A stretch of DNA of 51,274 bases from an uncultured Flavobacteriaceae bacterium (GCA_947497145.1 CANMFQ010000026.1:1-51274), one strand, 5' to 3'; shown: positions 8,890 to 18,944, numbered from the stretch's first letter. A program made the numbers and translations. The notes: generated from the sequence alone by a model not told the origin.

Positions 8890-11800
8890 TCAATTAACTT
8901 TTAGAGGAAGCGTTATATTAGGCTTTGACATAAACTCAACTCCCTCATTGTTTTTAGCAATAACAAACCCGTTCACCCCTTTCAACTCCATGGACTTCAT
9001 TGATTTTATATTTCCTTTTAAAAAAACACCCGACACCTTTGGCGGCACTACCTCAAAACCGTTACCTTCTTTATTACGTAACAATAAACCCACACTAGCA
9101 TCGGCCCTTGGAGTTTCAACTTCAGCGTCATACAACCCTCCTTGAACTAACAAATCAGTAAAACCATCTTGGTCAAAATCTATCAATTGCATATTATTTA
9201 TTGGAGCTAACTGACTTCTATTGGGTAAAATATGCCATTTAAAACCCGTTTCGCCTGTATTTTCTAACCAATAATGAGCAAAGGTAGTTGCCTGAAAGTG
9301 TAGTGAATTATCTAGCATCTTTTCACCATAAATATCCGAAAGGTTAGCGGCTGCAAATTCACGATAGGTTCCAAATTTTGCTTTTATTGCAGGTATTTGT
9401 TGTGATGAGCATTCTCTTCCTCTAAGCGGTAATAACCGTCCTTCTTTATGTACCCCAAGCACAATATCATACTTACCATTCTGATCAAAATCATTAAAAA
9501 ACAATTCAAATGGTTTTTTGGGACTGGCTTTATATTTGTAATTAAGTCCCAAATTACCCGCTACTAAATCTAAATCCCCGTCATTATCAACATCAAAAGC
9601 TTCTAAACCATACCACCAACCCGTGTTTTTATGTAGCCCCCATTCTTTGGTTTGATCTACTAAAACACCCTTTTTATTTTTAAAAATTGTTATTGGCATC
9701 CATTCACCAACAACAATCAAATCTTGCCAACTATCTCCATCTATATCTGCCCAAACAGCGGCCGTAACCATACCCATTTTAGCAAATGAATCATCCATTT
9801 GTTCATTTTCAACAGTAAAACTTAATGTTCTCTTTTCACTAAAATCATTTCTCAACAAATAGCTTTGAGGAGTTAATGGATACTGCCCTGGGCTCAGTCT
9901 ACCGCCAACGAAAAGATCCAAATCACCATCTTTATCATAATCACAAGCCTTAACAACCTGACCAGAGGTAGCTATTTTAGGAAGTGAAGAAGCTTTAAAA
10001 CCTTCATCAGTATTTATATACAACCTATCAAGGTAGGTGTCTTTGTCATGTAAATTAAAATTTCCTCCACTCACCACATACAAATCTTGATCTCCATCAG
10101 CATCAGCATCAAAAAACAAAGCTCCCGTATCTTCAAACTTTTCATCTTGTTGCCAAGGACCTTCAATTTCTATAAAATCACCCTCAATTGTTTGTTCATA
10201 TAATTTTCCAACAGAATTTCGTGCATTACCTACGTAAAAATCATCAAGACCATCCTCATTTATATCACCAATTGCCATTGCCGGACCTAAGGTTGAATAT
10301 TTATGTGGTAGCAAAGGTTCATATAAGTAATCATCATACAAATCTTCTTTGTGTTTATACTCCGTATTTAAATTAAGCGTTTTAGGCGCTATATATGTAG
10401 TAGTTATTTTATGAGATGCGCTACTTTTTTCGTCTTTAGCATTTTCATATAATACGGTGATAAGACGATCAACATTTTTAATTTTTATTTCCTCTTGTTT
10501 ACCATCTGACCAAACCACGGTTAATAGTTGTTCATTAGCTATTGATCCCAAACCAAAATGAACAATAGGCTCAACTGAAGATTGAAAACCTCTGGTTAGC
10601 CGCAACTCTTCTAATTGTTCATTGCCTGTTTTTACATCTTTTAGTGTAACCTTAGCGCCAACACCTAAAGGGTTTTTAGTAGAACCCATGAGTTTCACCC
10701 TTAGATAATGATTCTTAGATTTATTCTCAAAAAGTGTCATTTTTTGATCTAAATTATTAACCAAAACATCTAGATCTCCATCATTATCTAAATCACCATA
10801 AGCCATCCCATTTGAAAAGCCTTTGTAACCAAGCCCCCATGCTGTAGTAACCTTCTTAAACTTTAAATCTCCGTTGTTTTTGAATACATAATTATCAATT
10901 GGCTCACTTGGATACTCATTAATTTCCTTTGTCGTAAAAGCCTCTTTAAAGGATGTTGCCGATGTTCTTTGATTTAAATCATTGTCATTTACATCTCTTT
11001 TCATCCCATTGGTAATGTAGATATCTTTAAATCCATCATTATCCATATCGAAAAACAAGGTAGACCAACTCCAATCTGTTGTTGCAACACCCGCAAAACG
11101 ACTCATTTCACTAAAAACAGGAACACCATTTTCCTTTATTCCATTATTAAGTTGCAGGCTATTTTGCATATATTGATAATGAAACCCCAGGTTTACACCT
11201 TCCCAAAAAGATGCGGTACTCATACTGGCCATATTTACTTTTGCACGTGTATAATCTTCTGGCGTCATGTCTGCCTGAATAAGATCTAATAAGCCATCAT
11301 TATTAAAATCGGCAGCATCTATTCCCATCCCAAACATAGAAATATGGCCTGTTGCCTCTTTAATCACCTCTTTAAAAGTGCCGTCTTGATTATTGATGTA
11401 AAAATAATCTGGCACATTAAAATCATTTGATAAATAAAGATCAGGCCAGCCATCATTATTCATATCAGCAGCAGACAAGCCTAATGTAAGACCAAAATTT
11501 TGAACACCTGCTTTTGCGGTAACATCAACAAAACTATTGCCATCATTTCGATATAAATGACCAGAATTTTTCAGTGCGTTTTGTCGCATTAATCCAGCAT
11601 AGAACGAATTACCAGCTGTCAATGGAACTAAGGGATAATTTGCAACAAATACATCTTGATCACCATCACCGTCATAGTCAAAAAACGTTGCTTGAATAGA
11701 AGTTGAAGGGTCATCAATACCATATTCGGCAGCTTTTTCAGTAAAGGTTAAATCTCCATTATTAATATACAACTGATTACGTGTGTTCTTTTTGCCTGAA

Positions 11801-12207
11801 ACAGATACGTAAATATCTAAAAATCCATCGTTGTTGATATCTGTTAAACTAACGCCAGTATACCATCGATCATCACCTTCTACGCCAGCCGCTACAGATA
11901 TATCTTCAAAAACAAGACCTCCTTTGTTTAGGTAAAGTTTATTTTTTACCATATTTCCGGTCATATAAACATCAGACAAACCATCATTATTAAAATCACC
12001 AACAGCCACGCCACCACCCATATAGATGTACGGAAAATTATGATAATTCAAGCTATCACTCTCTTGTATATTGTTTGCAAATTGAAGGTTACTTGTGTTT
12101 TCATCTACTAATTGGTATAACTTAGATGAAGTGCTTTGTTTGGCAAAATCACAACTCCACATACAAATAACAATACATATGTACACCGTAAAATATCTCA
12201 ATTTCAT
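8890..12207 (-). CDS. FG-GAP/VCBS repeat lipoprotein with ASPIC/UnbV domain
   Basis: A 1105-residue predicted surface lipoprotein. The signal ends in a lipobox-like CMWSC with the lipidated C19. I count about 14 FG-GAP-type calcium-binding motifs such as VGDFNNDGLSDVY, FFDYDGDGDQDVF, YGDLDNDGDLDVL and AFDVDNDGDLDLV. They fall into two sets, suggesting beta-propellers on either side of an ASPIC/UnbV domain. That domain contains NPLGVGAKVTL, TRGFQSSVEPIVHFGLG and VVWSDGKQEE. Such proteins are often encoded next to SusC/SusD pairs in Bacteroidota, and some databases wrongly call them RNA-binding. Because of its position I infer an accessory glycan-binding role at the cell surface. It lies 248 bases after susD, with a hairpin between, so its transcript level may differ from susC/susD. 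Confidence 0.85.
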   Translation of the reverse strand: MKLRYFTVYICIVICMWSCDFAKQSTSSKLYQLVDENTSNLQFANNIQESDSLNYHNFPYIYMGGGVAVGDFNNDGLSDVYMTGNMVKNKLYLNKGGLVFEDISVAAGVEGDDRWYTGVSLTDINNDGFLDIYVSVSGKKNTRNQLYINNGDLTFTEKAAEYGIDDPSTSIQATFFDYDGDGDQDVFVANYPLVPLTAGNSFYAGLMRQNALKNSGHLYRNDGNSFVDVTAKAGVQNFGLTLGLSAADMNNDGWPDLYLSNDFNVPDYFYINNQDGTFKEVIKEATGHISMFGMGIDAADFNNDGLLDLIQADMTPEDYTRAKVNMASMSTASFWEGVNLGFHYQYMQNSLQLNNGIKENGVPVFSEMSRFAGVATTDWSWSTLFFDMDNDGFKDIYITNGMKRDVNDNDLNQRTSATSFKEAFTTKEINEYPSEPIDNYVFKNNGDLKFKKVTTAWGLGYKGFSNGMAYGDLDNDGDLDVLVNNLDQKMTLFENKSKNHYLRVKLMGSTKNPLGVGAKVTLKDVKTGNEQLEELRLTRGFQSSVEPIVHFGLGSIANEQLLTVVWSDGKQEEIKIKNVDRLITVLYENAKDEKSSASHKITTTYIAPKTLNLNTEYKHKEDLYDDYLYEPLLPHKYSTLGPAMAIGDINEDGLDDFYVGNARNSVGKLYEQTIEGDFIEIEGPWQQDEKFEDTGALFFDADADGDQDLYVVSGGNFNLHDKDTYLDRLYINTDEGFKASSLPKIATSGQVVKACDYDKDGDLDLFVGGRLSPGQYPLTPQSYLLRNDFSEKRTLSFTVENEQMDDSFAKMGMVTAAVWADIDGDSWQDLIVVGEWMPITIFKNKKGVLVDQTKEWGLHKNTGWWYGLEAFDVDNDGDLDLVAGNLGLNYKYKASPKKPFELFFNDFDQNGKYDIVLGVHKEGRLLPLRGRECSSQQIPAIKAKFGTYREFAAANLSDIYGEKMLDNSLHFQATTFAHYWLENTGETGFKWHILPNRSQLAPINNMQLIDFDQDGFTDLLVQGGLYDAEVETPRADASVGLLLRNKEGNGFEVVPPKVSGVFLKGNIKSMKSMELKGVNGFVIAKNNEGVEFMSKPNITLPLKVN

Positions 12208-12350
12208 TTTATTTCATCAATCTACCTAAAAAACCATATCAATTTCATGCTATCATCGTGGCTCTTTAGTATTAAACATCATTCATTTAATCGGTCTTAT
12301 ACATTGGCAATTCTATTACCAAATTCTAATCAATAATTTAGATTTACTAC

Positions 12351-12385
12351 AAAGCACAATCTAGTATATTACCAGATCGTGCTTT
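12351..12385 (-). promoter_or_regulatory. Hairpin downstream of susD
   Basis: A 12-bp stem (12351-12362 with 12374-12385) has one G-U pair and an 11-base loop. It lies about 70 bases past the susD stop codon in the transcript. No T run follows on the minus strand. A partial terminator or 3' stabiliser that raises susC/susD mRNA over downstream genes is plausible (inference). Confidence 0.5.
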
Positions 12386-12455
12386 TTATAGATTCCTATA
12401 GATTTATACTTGGGGGCTATACAATCTATTTTGGAACAAATAGTAAAACATTAAT

Positions 12456-14009
12456 TTAATTATAACCTGGATTTTGAGGATATAATGGGTTTGTATCTAC
12501 TTCAACTTGTGGTATAGGAAGATACTCTCTACCTTGTCTATACTGCGATCCGCCCATATTAGATTTCAATTCATTAGTGATTACATCAGGTATCATACCC
12601 CATCTTAGCAAATCATGATAGCGATCACCTTCAAAAAGCAGTTCTAATACACGTTCGTCTCTAATTTGCTGTCTTAAAGTTGCTTGATCTGATGCTGTTT
12701 TGAGTGGCATGGAAGATCTAGCTCTTACCTTGTTGAGTGCCTCTAAAGCCAAAGGACTATTAGGCACAGCTTCATTTTGCGCTTCTGCATACATTAGTAA
12801 TATGTCTGCATAACGCATAATTCTAAAATTGATAACAGAAGCATTAGGCCCGCCAAATTGCGGTTGATCTTTACCGGTACGAAAATCTAAATATTTACGT
12901 ATTGCTACGGCATCTAAATTTGCTGGAAATGCTTCTTGAAAGGTATTTTCATACATCATCACTCCCTCTTCATTCCAAGCAATTGTATTAAAAGCTCGAG
13001 GGTCAATGGTGGCATCTGTAGTTTGCTCTGCAAGAAAGGCATCTTTAACCCATGTATTTACCCACATACCCGATTGGCTTGTAAACCCTGGAGGTGAAAG
13101 GTCTGACTCAAAAGCTGCCGTATGGTTACTCCCTGCATTGTCTGAACCCCATGCAGATCCGTTATTATCCATTTGAATTTCGAACAACGATTCCATATTG
13201 TTCTCTTTATCACTGCCAAAATTATCGGCATGTTGCGGCATTAAATTATACAAGCTACCCTCTTTTGCCATTATTTTTTGAAATTCTGCAGCGGCCAAAG
13301 CATATTCATCTACGTTTTCTAAACCAGACCTATAGAGGTGCGTTTTACCCAAAAGACCTGTTGCTGCCCCCCAAGTAGCTCTACCTAAGTTGTCTTCATC
13401 CCATTGCTCTGGAAGTAAAGATTGCGCCATTTTCAAATCACTGATTATCTGCTGCCAAATTACCTCAGGCTCAGCTGGCGGATTTTTTATTTCAGCAATT
13501 GTAGCTGCCGGCTCAGTAATTAAAGGAACGTTTCTAAACATTGTAACCAAATAAAAATATTGAAAAGCTCTAAGAAAATGAGCTTCTCCCAATATTTGGT
13601 TTCTTTCAGTATCAGAAAAAGTAGAATCTTCAATATTTGGTACTTGAACCAAAAGGGTATTCGCCCTTAAAATAGTTTTCCAAAATTCTCCCCATGCTTC
13701 TTGCAATCTTCCAAAGGTAGGTTCGATAGAAAAATTAGCAGCATCTGTAGTTACCCCTTGAAAAGGGATAGGATTGGTAGCATCTGATCGATATACGGTA
13801 TGTAAAATCATCATTCTACCCCAACTGTGAACACCTACTAAAGGACTGTAGGCACCAATAACGGCTCTTTGTGCATCATCTCCAGATCGCCAAAAAACAT
13901 CTGGATTTAGCCTGTTCTGGTCTTGAACCTCCAATAAATCTTCATTGCATGATGTAATTGCAAAAAGAGAAAAGGCAAGAGCAAAAAATATTTTTTTATA
14001 AATTTTCAT
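12456..14009 (-). CDS. SusD/RagB family glycan-binding lipoprotein
   Basis: A 517-residue SusD homologue with a lipoprotein signal ending in AITSC (C21). Family landmarks are LEVQDQNRLNPDVFW near the mature N-terminus, LGEAHFLRAFQYFYLV (about 150-165), and near the end FRIMRYADILLMYAEAQNE, LEALNKVRARSSMP and RDERVLELLFEGDRYHDLLRWG. SusD proteins form a lid on the SusC channel and bind oligosaccharides at the cell surface. The start lies 21 bases after the SusC stop, the usual order and spacing. The glycan specificity cannot be read from sequence. The fucosidase in the operon suggests a fucosylated ligand. Confidence 0.95.
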   Translation of the reverse strand: MKIYKKIFFALAFSLFAITSCNEDLLEVQDQNRLNPDVFWRSGDDAQRAVIGAYSPLVGVHSWGRMMILHTVYRSDATNPIPFQGVTTDAANFSIEPTFGRLQEAWGEFWKTILRANTLLVQVPNIEDSTFSDTERNQILGEAHFLRAFQYFYLVTMFRNVPLITEPAATIAEIKNPPAEPEVIWQQIISDLKMAQSLLPEQWDEDNLGRATWGAATGLLGKTHLYRSGLENVDEYALAAAEFQKIMAKEGSLYNLMPQHADNFGSDKENNMESLFEIQMDNNGSAWGSDNAGSNHTAAFESDLSPPGFTSQSGMWVNTWVKDAFLAEQTTDATIDPRAFNTIAWNEEGVMMYENTFQEAFPANLDAVAIRKYLDFRTGKDQPQFGGPNASVINFRIMRYADILLMYAEAQNEAVPNSPLALEALNKVRARSSMPLKTASDQATLRQQIRDERVLELLFEGDRYHDLLRWGMIPDVITNELKSNMGGSQYRQGREYLPIPQVEVDTNPLYPQNPGYN

Positions 14010-14030
14010 TTCTTTTACGATTTAATAAGG

Positions 14031-17000
14031 TTATAATGAAACTTGAATGCCTATTGAAATTGTTCTTGGTACTGGATACGCATTTTCATCCACTCCAGCA
14101 TTAAAAAGATTGTTTCCTCTCTTAAGGTTTCTTCCTATTTCTGGGTAATATCCAGAATAATTATCAATGATAAAGGCATTTTCAATATTTACATAAGCTC
14201 TTAGCTTATCAACAAATATTCGCTCTATAGCTTCTTTTGGAAACGTATAGCCTAATGTGATATTCTTTAATCTGAAATAAGAACCATCTTCAACATAAAA
14301 ATCTGATGTTTGTCTATTGACAGCAGGATCTGCTACGGTAGCTCTAGAAATATTAGATGGATTGTTGGGCGTCCACGCGTTTTTAGCAATGGCAAACTTT
14401 GCACCATTTTGTGCAAAAACCCCTTCAAAACGCTTACCGTTGAAAATTTCATTTCCTTGAACACCCTGGAAGAACATACTCAAATCTAAGCCCTTATAGT
14501 TAAGACCTAAATTAAGACTGTATTCAAAATCAGGAATAGAACTTCCTAAAAAGACCTTGTCTTGATCATCTAATATACCATCGTTATTAATATCTACATA
14601 ACGAAAATCACCAGGAACTGCTGTTCTTCCTGTTAAATTATCTGCATCTATTTCTGCTTGATTTTGGTAGACTCCATTTGTTTTTAACCCATAAAAGTAA
14701 GCTACTGGAAAACCAGCTTCTGTTCTTGTGGCTCTAAAACTTTCATCTGTAAAACCACCGCCAATAATTGGGTTCACACCTTCACCTAATCCGGTTACCT
14801 CATTGTTCAAAGTACTAAAGTTAAACGTTGCCGAATAATTAAAGTCTTCTGTTATTGAATTTCTGTGGGTTAATGAAAATTCCCAGCCGTTGTTTTCAAC
14901 AGTTGCCGAGTTAAAAGGAATAGAAACGTTAGTGCCTGATGTTGGGTTTACTGGGAGGTTTGCCAAAATATCTGCCGAGGCTTTTCTAAAATAATCGAAT
15001 GTAAATCCAATTTTACCATCTAGCATAGTTCCTTCCAACCCTATATCAGTTGTAGTAGTTTCTTCCCACTTTAAATCAGGATTTGAAAATTGAATTTGAG
15101 CAACACCACTTTGTCTTGTTTGCCCCGCTCCAAGGGTATATTCACTTGTAATATTTAGAGCTGTAACATATTGAAAAGGGGCTAAGTTGTCTGATCCTAA
15201 TTTACCCCAACTTCCTCTAAGCTTTAAGTTATTTACAAAGTCTACATCAAAAAAGTTCTCTTTAGAAATATTCCATCCAAGTGATACACTAGGAAAGACT
15301 CCAAACCTGTTCTTTTCTCCAAAGTTAGAAGATCCATCTCTTCTCAAAGTAGCTGAAAACAAATACCTATCAGCAAAATTATAATTTAACCTCCCAAACA
15401 TACTTTGAATATTCCTTGGCAACAATTGACCTGTAGGTTTTCCTACTACATCATTTCCGGCATCTACTGTAGGTGTATCATTGCTCAAGAAATTTTCTAC
15501 ACGCACGCCCAGCGTCTCGGTTTTATCCTTTTGTTGTGAATATCCAGCTAGTACATCGATATTATGATCTCCAAAACTCTTGGTATAGGTTAGCAAATTT
15601 TCAACAATAGTAGAAACAAAAGTAGCTCTCCTATCAGAAAGATCAGCTATAGGATTCTGACCCACATCTGAGTTACTAATAAAATAGGTTGGTACGAAAT
15701 TAAAATCACGTGAATTATTATAATTTACAGAAAGATTTAATTTATACTTTAACCCTTCAATTATTTCATAAGTACCTGATACGTTACCCAGAACATTGTA
15801 ATTCACTACTTTTCTGTCTTTTAGCAATGCAATACCATAATAGTTCGTTGACCGTGTAATTCCTGCAACTCCAGTATTGGCAGCTGCATATCCTCCATCA
15901 TTTACATCACTATAGATAGGCGAAATAGGTAGATGCCCATACTCTCTTCCAAAGTCTGTATTTTGACGATTTACAGAATTTGCTAAGAACAAGGACTGTG
16001 CAAAATCAAATTTTCCTTTTTTTGCCGTTGTATTAATACGCAACGAAGTTCTTTCAAAATCTGAAGCAATAACAACACCTTCTTGCTTTAATCTATTGGC
16101 TGATATACTATAGGTATTACTTTCACCTCCGCCATATAAGCGCAAGCCGTAATTCTGCACCAATCCACTTCGTAAGGAAGCATCTTGAATATCAGTATCA
16201 GTTGCCGGATCAAAATCATAAAAATTACTAGGTACTTCAGCATTATCATTTCTATACGCTTGTTCTCTATTGGCAATATAATCTGCTGCGTTTAGCATAT
16301 CTAACTGCCGTACCACATTGGCACCTCCCCAGCTCGCATCGAAATCTATCTTCATAGGCTGGCCACTAATTCCTTTTTTGGTTGTAATAAGTACAACACC
16401 TTGCCCCGAACGTGCACCGTAAATAGATGCCGTTGCATCTTTTAGCACTTCAACAGATTCTATATCACTTGGATTGAGAAAATCCATATTATCTGAGAAA
16501 ACTCCATCAATAACATATAAGGGGTTCTGGTTACTTAAAGACCCCGTTCCACGAATGATAATGTTTGCACCCGCACCCGGAGCACCACCGTTAATTTCAA
16601 CCCGCACCCCAGTTGCTTTTCCAACCAAGGCTTGCGCTGCATTTCCTGTAACAGCACTATTTACATCTTTTCCTTTTATAGAGCTTACAGCACCAGAAAC
16701 ATTACCACGCTTTTGTGTACCATAACCAACTACAACCACCTCATCTAAGCTAGCGGCACTAGGCTCTAAAACAATATTAAAATCAGTTGTACTGGCAACG
16801 GAAACGGTTTTGGTTGCAAAACCAATGTAAGAAATAATTAATACGGCATTTGGGTCACTTACATTAATTGTAAAATTACCATCAAAATCTGTTTGCACAC
16901 CGTTGGTTGTTCCTTTTTCAATAATACTTGCTCCTATTAAAGGAGCATTATCTACATCAGTAACAGTACCAGTGATGGTTTGCTCTTGAAATAGATGATC

Positions 17001-17168
17001 CATTTTAGATACGGTTATTGTAGTTTCTGCATTAGCAGGAATAGCCATAGCATTTGCCGCTACATTCATACATGATAGCATGGCAAAAAAAATAACCCAT
17101 TGAACTTTTAGGTCGATTTCAAATAGCCTTTCAAATAGAAACAGCCTTTCGAAGTTTGATTTTTTCAT
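14031..17168 (-). CDS. SusC/RagA family TonB-dependent outer-membrane transporter
   Basis: A 1045-residue TonB-dependent transporter of the SusC type. A long N-terminal signal region (residues 1-48) is followed by a carboxypeptidase-regulatory-like domain (about 65-136, GTVTDVDNAPLIGASI). Then come the SusC plug signature DEVVVVGYGTQ (142-152) and the plug itself (INGGAPGAGANIIIRGTGSL, NPLYVIDGV, DIESVEVLKDATASIYGARS). The rest is a 22-strand barrel ending in ISIGIQVSL, with a hydrophobic last strand. It imports oligosaccharides through the outer membrane with its SusD partner. It is the first gene of the operon after a 762-base non-coding stretch, so the main operon promoter should lie there. 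Confidence 0.95.
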   Translation of the reverse strand: MKKSNFERLFLFERLFEIDLKVQWVIFFAMLSCMNVAANAMAIPANAETTITVSKMDHLFQEQTITGTVTDVDNAPLIGASIIEKGTTNGVQTDFDGNFTINVSDPNAVLIISYIGFATKTVSVASTTDFNIVLEPSAASLDEVVVVGYGTQKRGNVSGAVSSIKGKDVNSAVTGNAAQALVGKATGVRVEINGGAPGAGANIIIRGTGSLSNQNPLYVIDGVFSDNMDFLNPSDIESVEVLKDATASIYGARSGQGVVLITTKKGISGQPMKIDFDASWGGANVVRQLDMLNAADYIANREQAYRNDNAEVPSNFYDFDPATDTDIQDASLRSGLVQNYGLRLYGGGESNTYSISANRLKQEGVVIASDFERTSLRINTTAKKGKFDFAQSLFLANSVNRQNTDFGREYGHLPISPIYSDVNDGGYAAANTGVAGITRSTNYYGIALLKDRKVVNYNVLGNVSGTYEIIEGLKYKLNLSVNYNNSRDFNFVPTYFISNSDVGQNPIADLSDRRATFVSTIVENLLTYTKSFGDHNIDVLAGYSQQKDKTETLGVRVENFLSNDTPTVDAGNDVVGKPTGQLLPRNIQSMFGRLNYNFADRYLFSATLRRDGSSNFGEKNRFGVFPSVSLGWNISKENFFDVDFVNNLKLRGSWGKLGSDNLAPFQYVTALNITSEYTLGAGQTRQSGVAQIQFSNPDLKWEETTTTDIGLEGTMLDGKIGFTFDYFRKASADILANLPVNPTSGTNVSIPFNSATVENNGWEFSLTHRNSITEDFNYSATFNFSTLNNEVTGLGEGVNPIIGGGFTDESFRATRTEAGFPVAYFYGLKTNGVYQNQAEIDADNLTGRTAVPGDFRYVDINNDGILDDQDKVFLGSSIPDFEYSLNLGLNYKGLDLSMFFQGVQGNEIFNGKRFEGVFAQNGAKFAIAKNAWTPNNPSNISRATVADPAVNRQTSDFYVEDGSYFRLKNITLGYTFPKEAIERIFVDKLRAYVNIENAFIIDNYSGYYPEIGRNLKRGNNLFNAGVDENAYPVPRTISIGIQVSL

Positions 17169-17930
17169 CTTTTAGTTTTTAGTTTGATTTTTTTGGATTG
17201 AATAGTTGGTCTTTAGAATTAAAAAATTTACTGCATACGCTTGTGATTTAGATATTAATTTTTGAGGTCATATATTTAGTTGTATTTCACACAAAATTGT
17301 ATTGCCTTGATCATAAAAAACACCCAAGCAACACCTTTTTTTCGCCTTGCGACATCGTAGTTTCAATGCTTTTAAAACAAAAAAACATTGAAAACTTTAA
17401 ATTTCTTACTTAATTTAAATGCTGTTTTTGGTTAGGTTGAAACAAAACATATCTAAAATTACGTAAACTTAAACTGACAATTAATCTAACGTCAAACTTC
17501 CCCCTCACTTTTCACCTTTTAAAAGAGCTACTCCTACCTTCACATAATACATGATAACATTTTTGAAAGCACCCCAAAAAGAACTTTTTTAGTTCTACAA
17601 AAGACTTAGCACTAAAAAGTTAGGTTAAATATAATCAATCTTAGGACATACGCCCTATTTTTAATTGATTTTTTTTTGGGATATATTTTTTCGCGAACCA
17701 CATCATTCATTCAAACTACAAAAAAGGTGGATTCTCAAATAATAATAACAAATTAATTCTTGTTTTAAGTATTACAAAAGCTAACAATTGCCTAGTAGGC
17801 TGTTTCTATAATCAGCGCTACTAAATTTAATTACACTTCTCAAGTTCACAAAAAGACTTAAAGACATTAAAATAAAATAAACGAAACAGGCATGTTGACA
17901 CAAAAGCCCTAAAACCGTTTCCTCCTTTTT
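17169..17930. promoter_or_regulatory. Long upstream region of the susC operon
   Basis: A 762-base AT-rich stretch without a gene. It should hold the susC promoter on the minus strand and the 3' end of the TetR gene transcript. I see a near-match to the flavobacterial -7 element (CAATTTTG) around 17291-17298 on the minus strand. There is a perfect 8-bp inverted repeat TTTCAATG/CATTGAAA (17361-17368 with 17386-17393) and a small AGAACT/AGTTCT hairpin (17580-17596). The first inverted repeat is a candidate operator. None of these is proven. Confidence 0.35.
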
Positions 17931-18548
17931 TTATGCGTTTACCACAAATTCATGATACGCCGCTACCCCTTTTTCAGTCATATGCGGAATCAACAATTCC
18001 CATATATACATTGCCATATCTCCATTATTGATCGTAAAAAACTTTGGCAGTATCTCTTCTTGTGATTTCCAGAAAGTAATTAAGATTCGTATTGAATGCT
18101 GAAGACGCATGTACATCCCTTCAAACATTTCATCCTTAAAGTATCCGTAAGCTATAAATTGATTAAAAAAATGCGCTGTTTGCTTTTTTCTTAGCTCAAG
18201 TGTTTTTTTAACTTGGTCATCAACCTCTTTAAAATTTCTTGAAATCTCTAAAAGATCTAAATTAAAAAAAGAATACTTGTTATGTAATGCTTCTAACCCC
18301 TTTAGCAATTCATTAAAATTATATATTGGATTTGAATCGGTATCAAAAACCTCATACAATCCTGAGACTTCACTTCGCATTTGTTTATAAATAGCCTTGA
18401 TGAGCACTTCTTTATTTGGAAAATGATATTCCAAATTTCCATGACTCATACCAAGTGTTTCAGCAAGATTCCTGCTAGTTACATTTGTAACTCCTTGCTC
18501 ATTGTACGTCTTAATTGCCTGATTAATTATTTTCTGTTTCGTTTTCAA
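17931..18548 (-). CDS. TetR/AcrR family transcriptional regulator
   Basis: A 205-residue regulator. The N-terminal helix-turn-helix covers residues 7-52, with TYNEQGVTNVTSRNLAETLG followed by MSHGNLEYHFPNKEVLIKAI, the classical TetR pattern. The C-terminal ligand-binding half is helical and rich in aromatic residues, with no clue to the effector. The start must be a TTG, because a stop codon lies two codons upstream and the next ATG is inside the helix-turn-helix. It is read in the same direction as the susC operon and separated from it by 762 bases. It could regulate the fucose operon, itself, or the gene upstream on the other strand. ATCGAT-containing repeats upstream of its start are candidate operators. 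Confidence 0.87.
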   Translation of the reverse strand: MKTKQKIINQAIKTYNEQGVTNVTSRNLAETLGMSHGNLEYHFPNKEVLIKAIYKQMRSEVSGLYEVFDTDSNPIYNFNELLKGLEALHNKYSFFNLDLLEISRNFKEVDDQVKKTLELRKKQTAHFFNQFIAYGYFKDEMFEGMYMRLQHSIRILITFWKSQEEILPKFFTINNGDMAMYIWELLIPHMTEKGVAAYHEFVVNA

Positions 18549-18667
18549 AAATCAATATTAATTTAATAATTACAACACCTCACTTAAGACCTACAAGAGA
18601 AAGATACAGCCTAAAAGAAGCTTAAATCAAGATTATTTTACTTAATAATTAGAATTACTTTACATTA

Positions 18668-18904
18668 TTTTATCGATGAAATGCATAAAAATTCGACAAA
18701 AAGAAAATACTTCGATTATATGCTTAGTTTTATCGATTAAATACACTTAAACAACGTAAAAACACCTACTTCACAAAATATAAACTACTTCAAACATACT
18801 ACATAATGCCCTACTTACCTCATTTCAGGCAACAAATACACTACAAACCACTATAATATGGCTTTAAAATATGAATTTTACCAAAAATTAAGAACATCGA
18901 TGTT
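18668..18904. promoter_or_regulatory. Candidate operator array between divergent genes
   Basis: In the 396-base gap between the TetR gene and the divergent ORF at 18945, the sequence TTTTATCGAT occurs at 18668-18677 and 18728-18737, exactly 60 bases apart. Similarity extends for 18 bases with two mismatches. A 12-base perfect palindrome, AACATCGATGTT, lies at 18893-18904, about 40 bases before the divergent ORF. All three share the core ATCGAT, which suits a dimeric regulator such as the adjacent TetR protein. The binding role is inferred. Confidence 0.4.
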
Positions 18905-18944
18905 TTAAGATGATAGAGTAGATTTAGAGTTAAAAAAAATCAAC

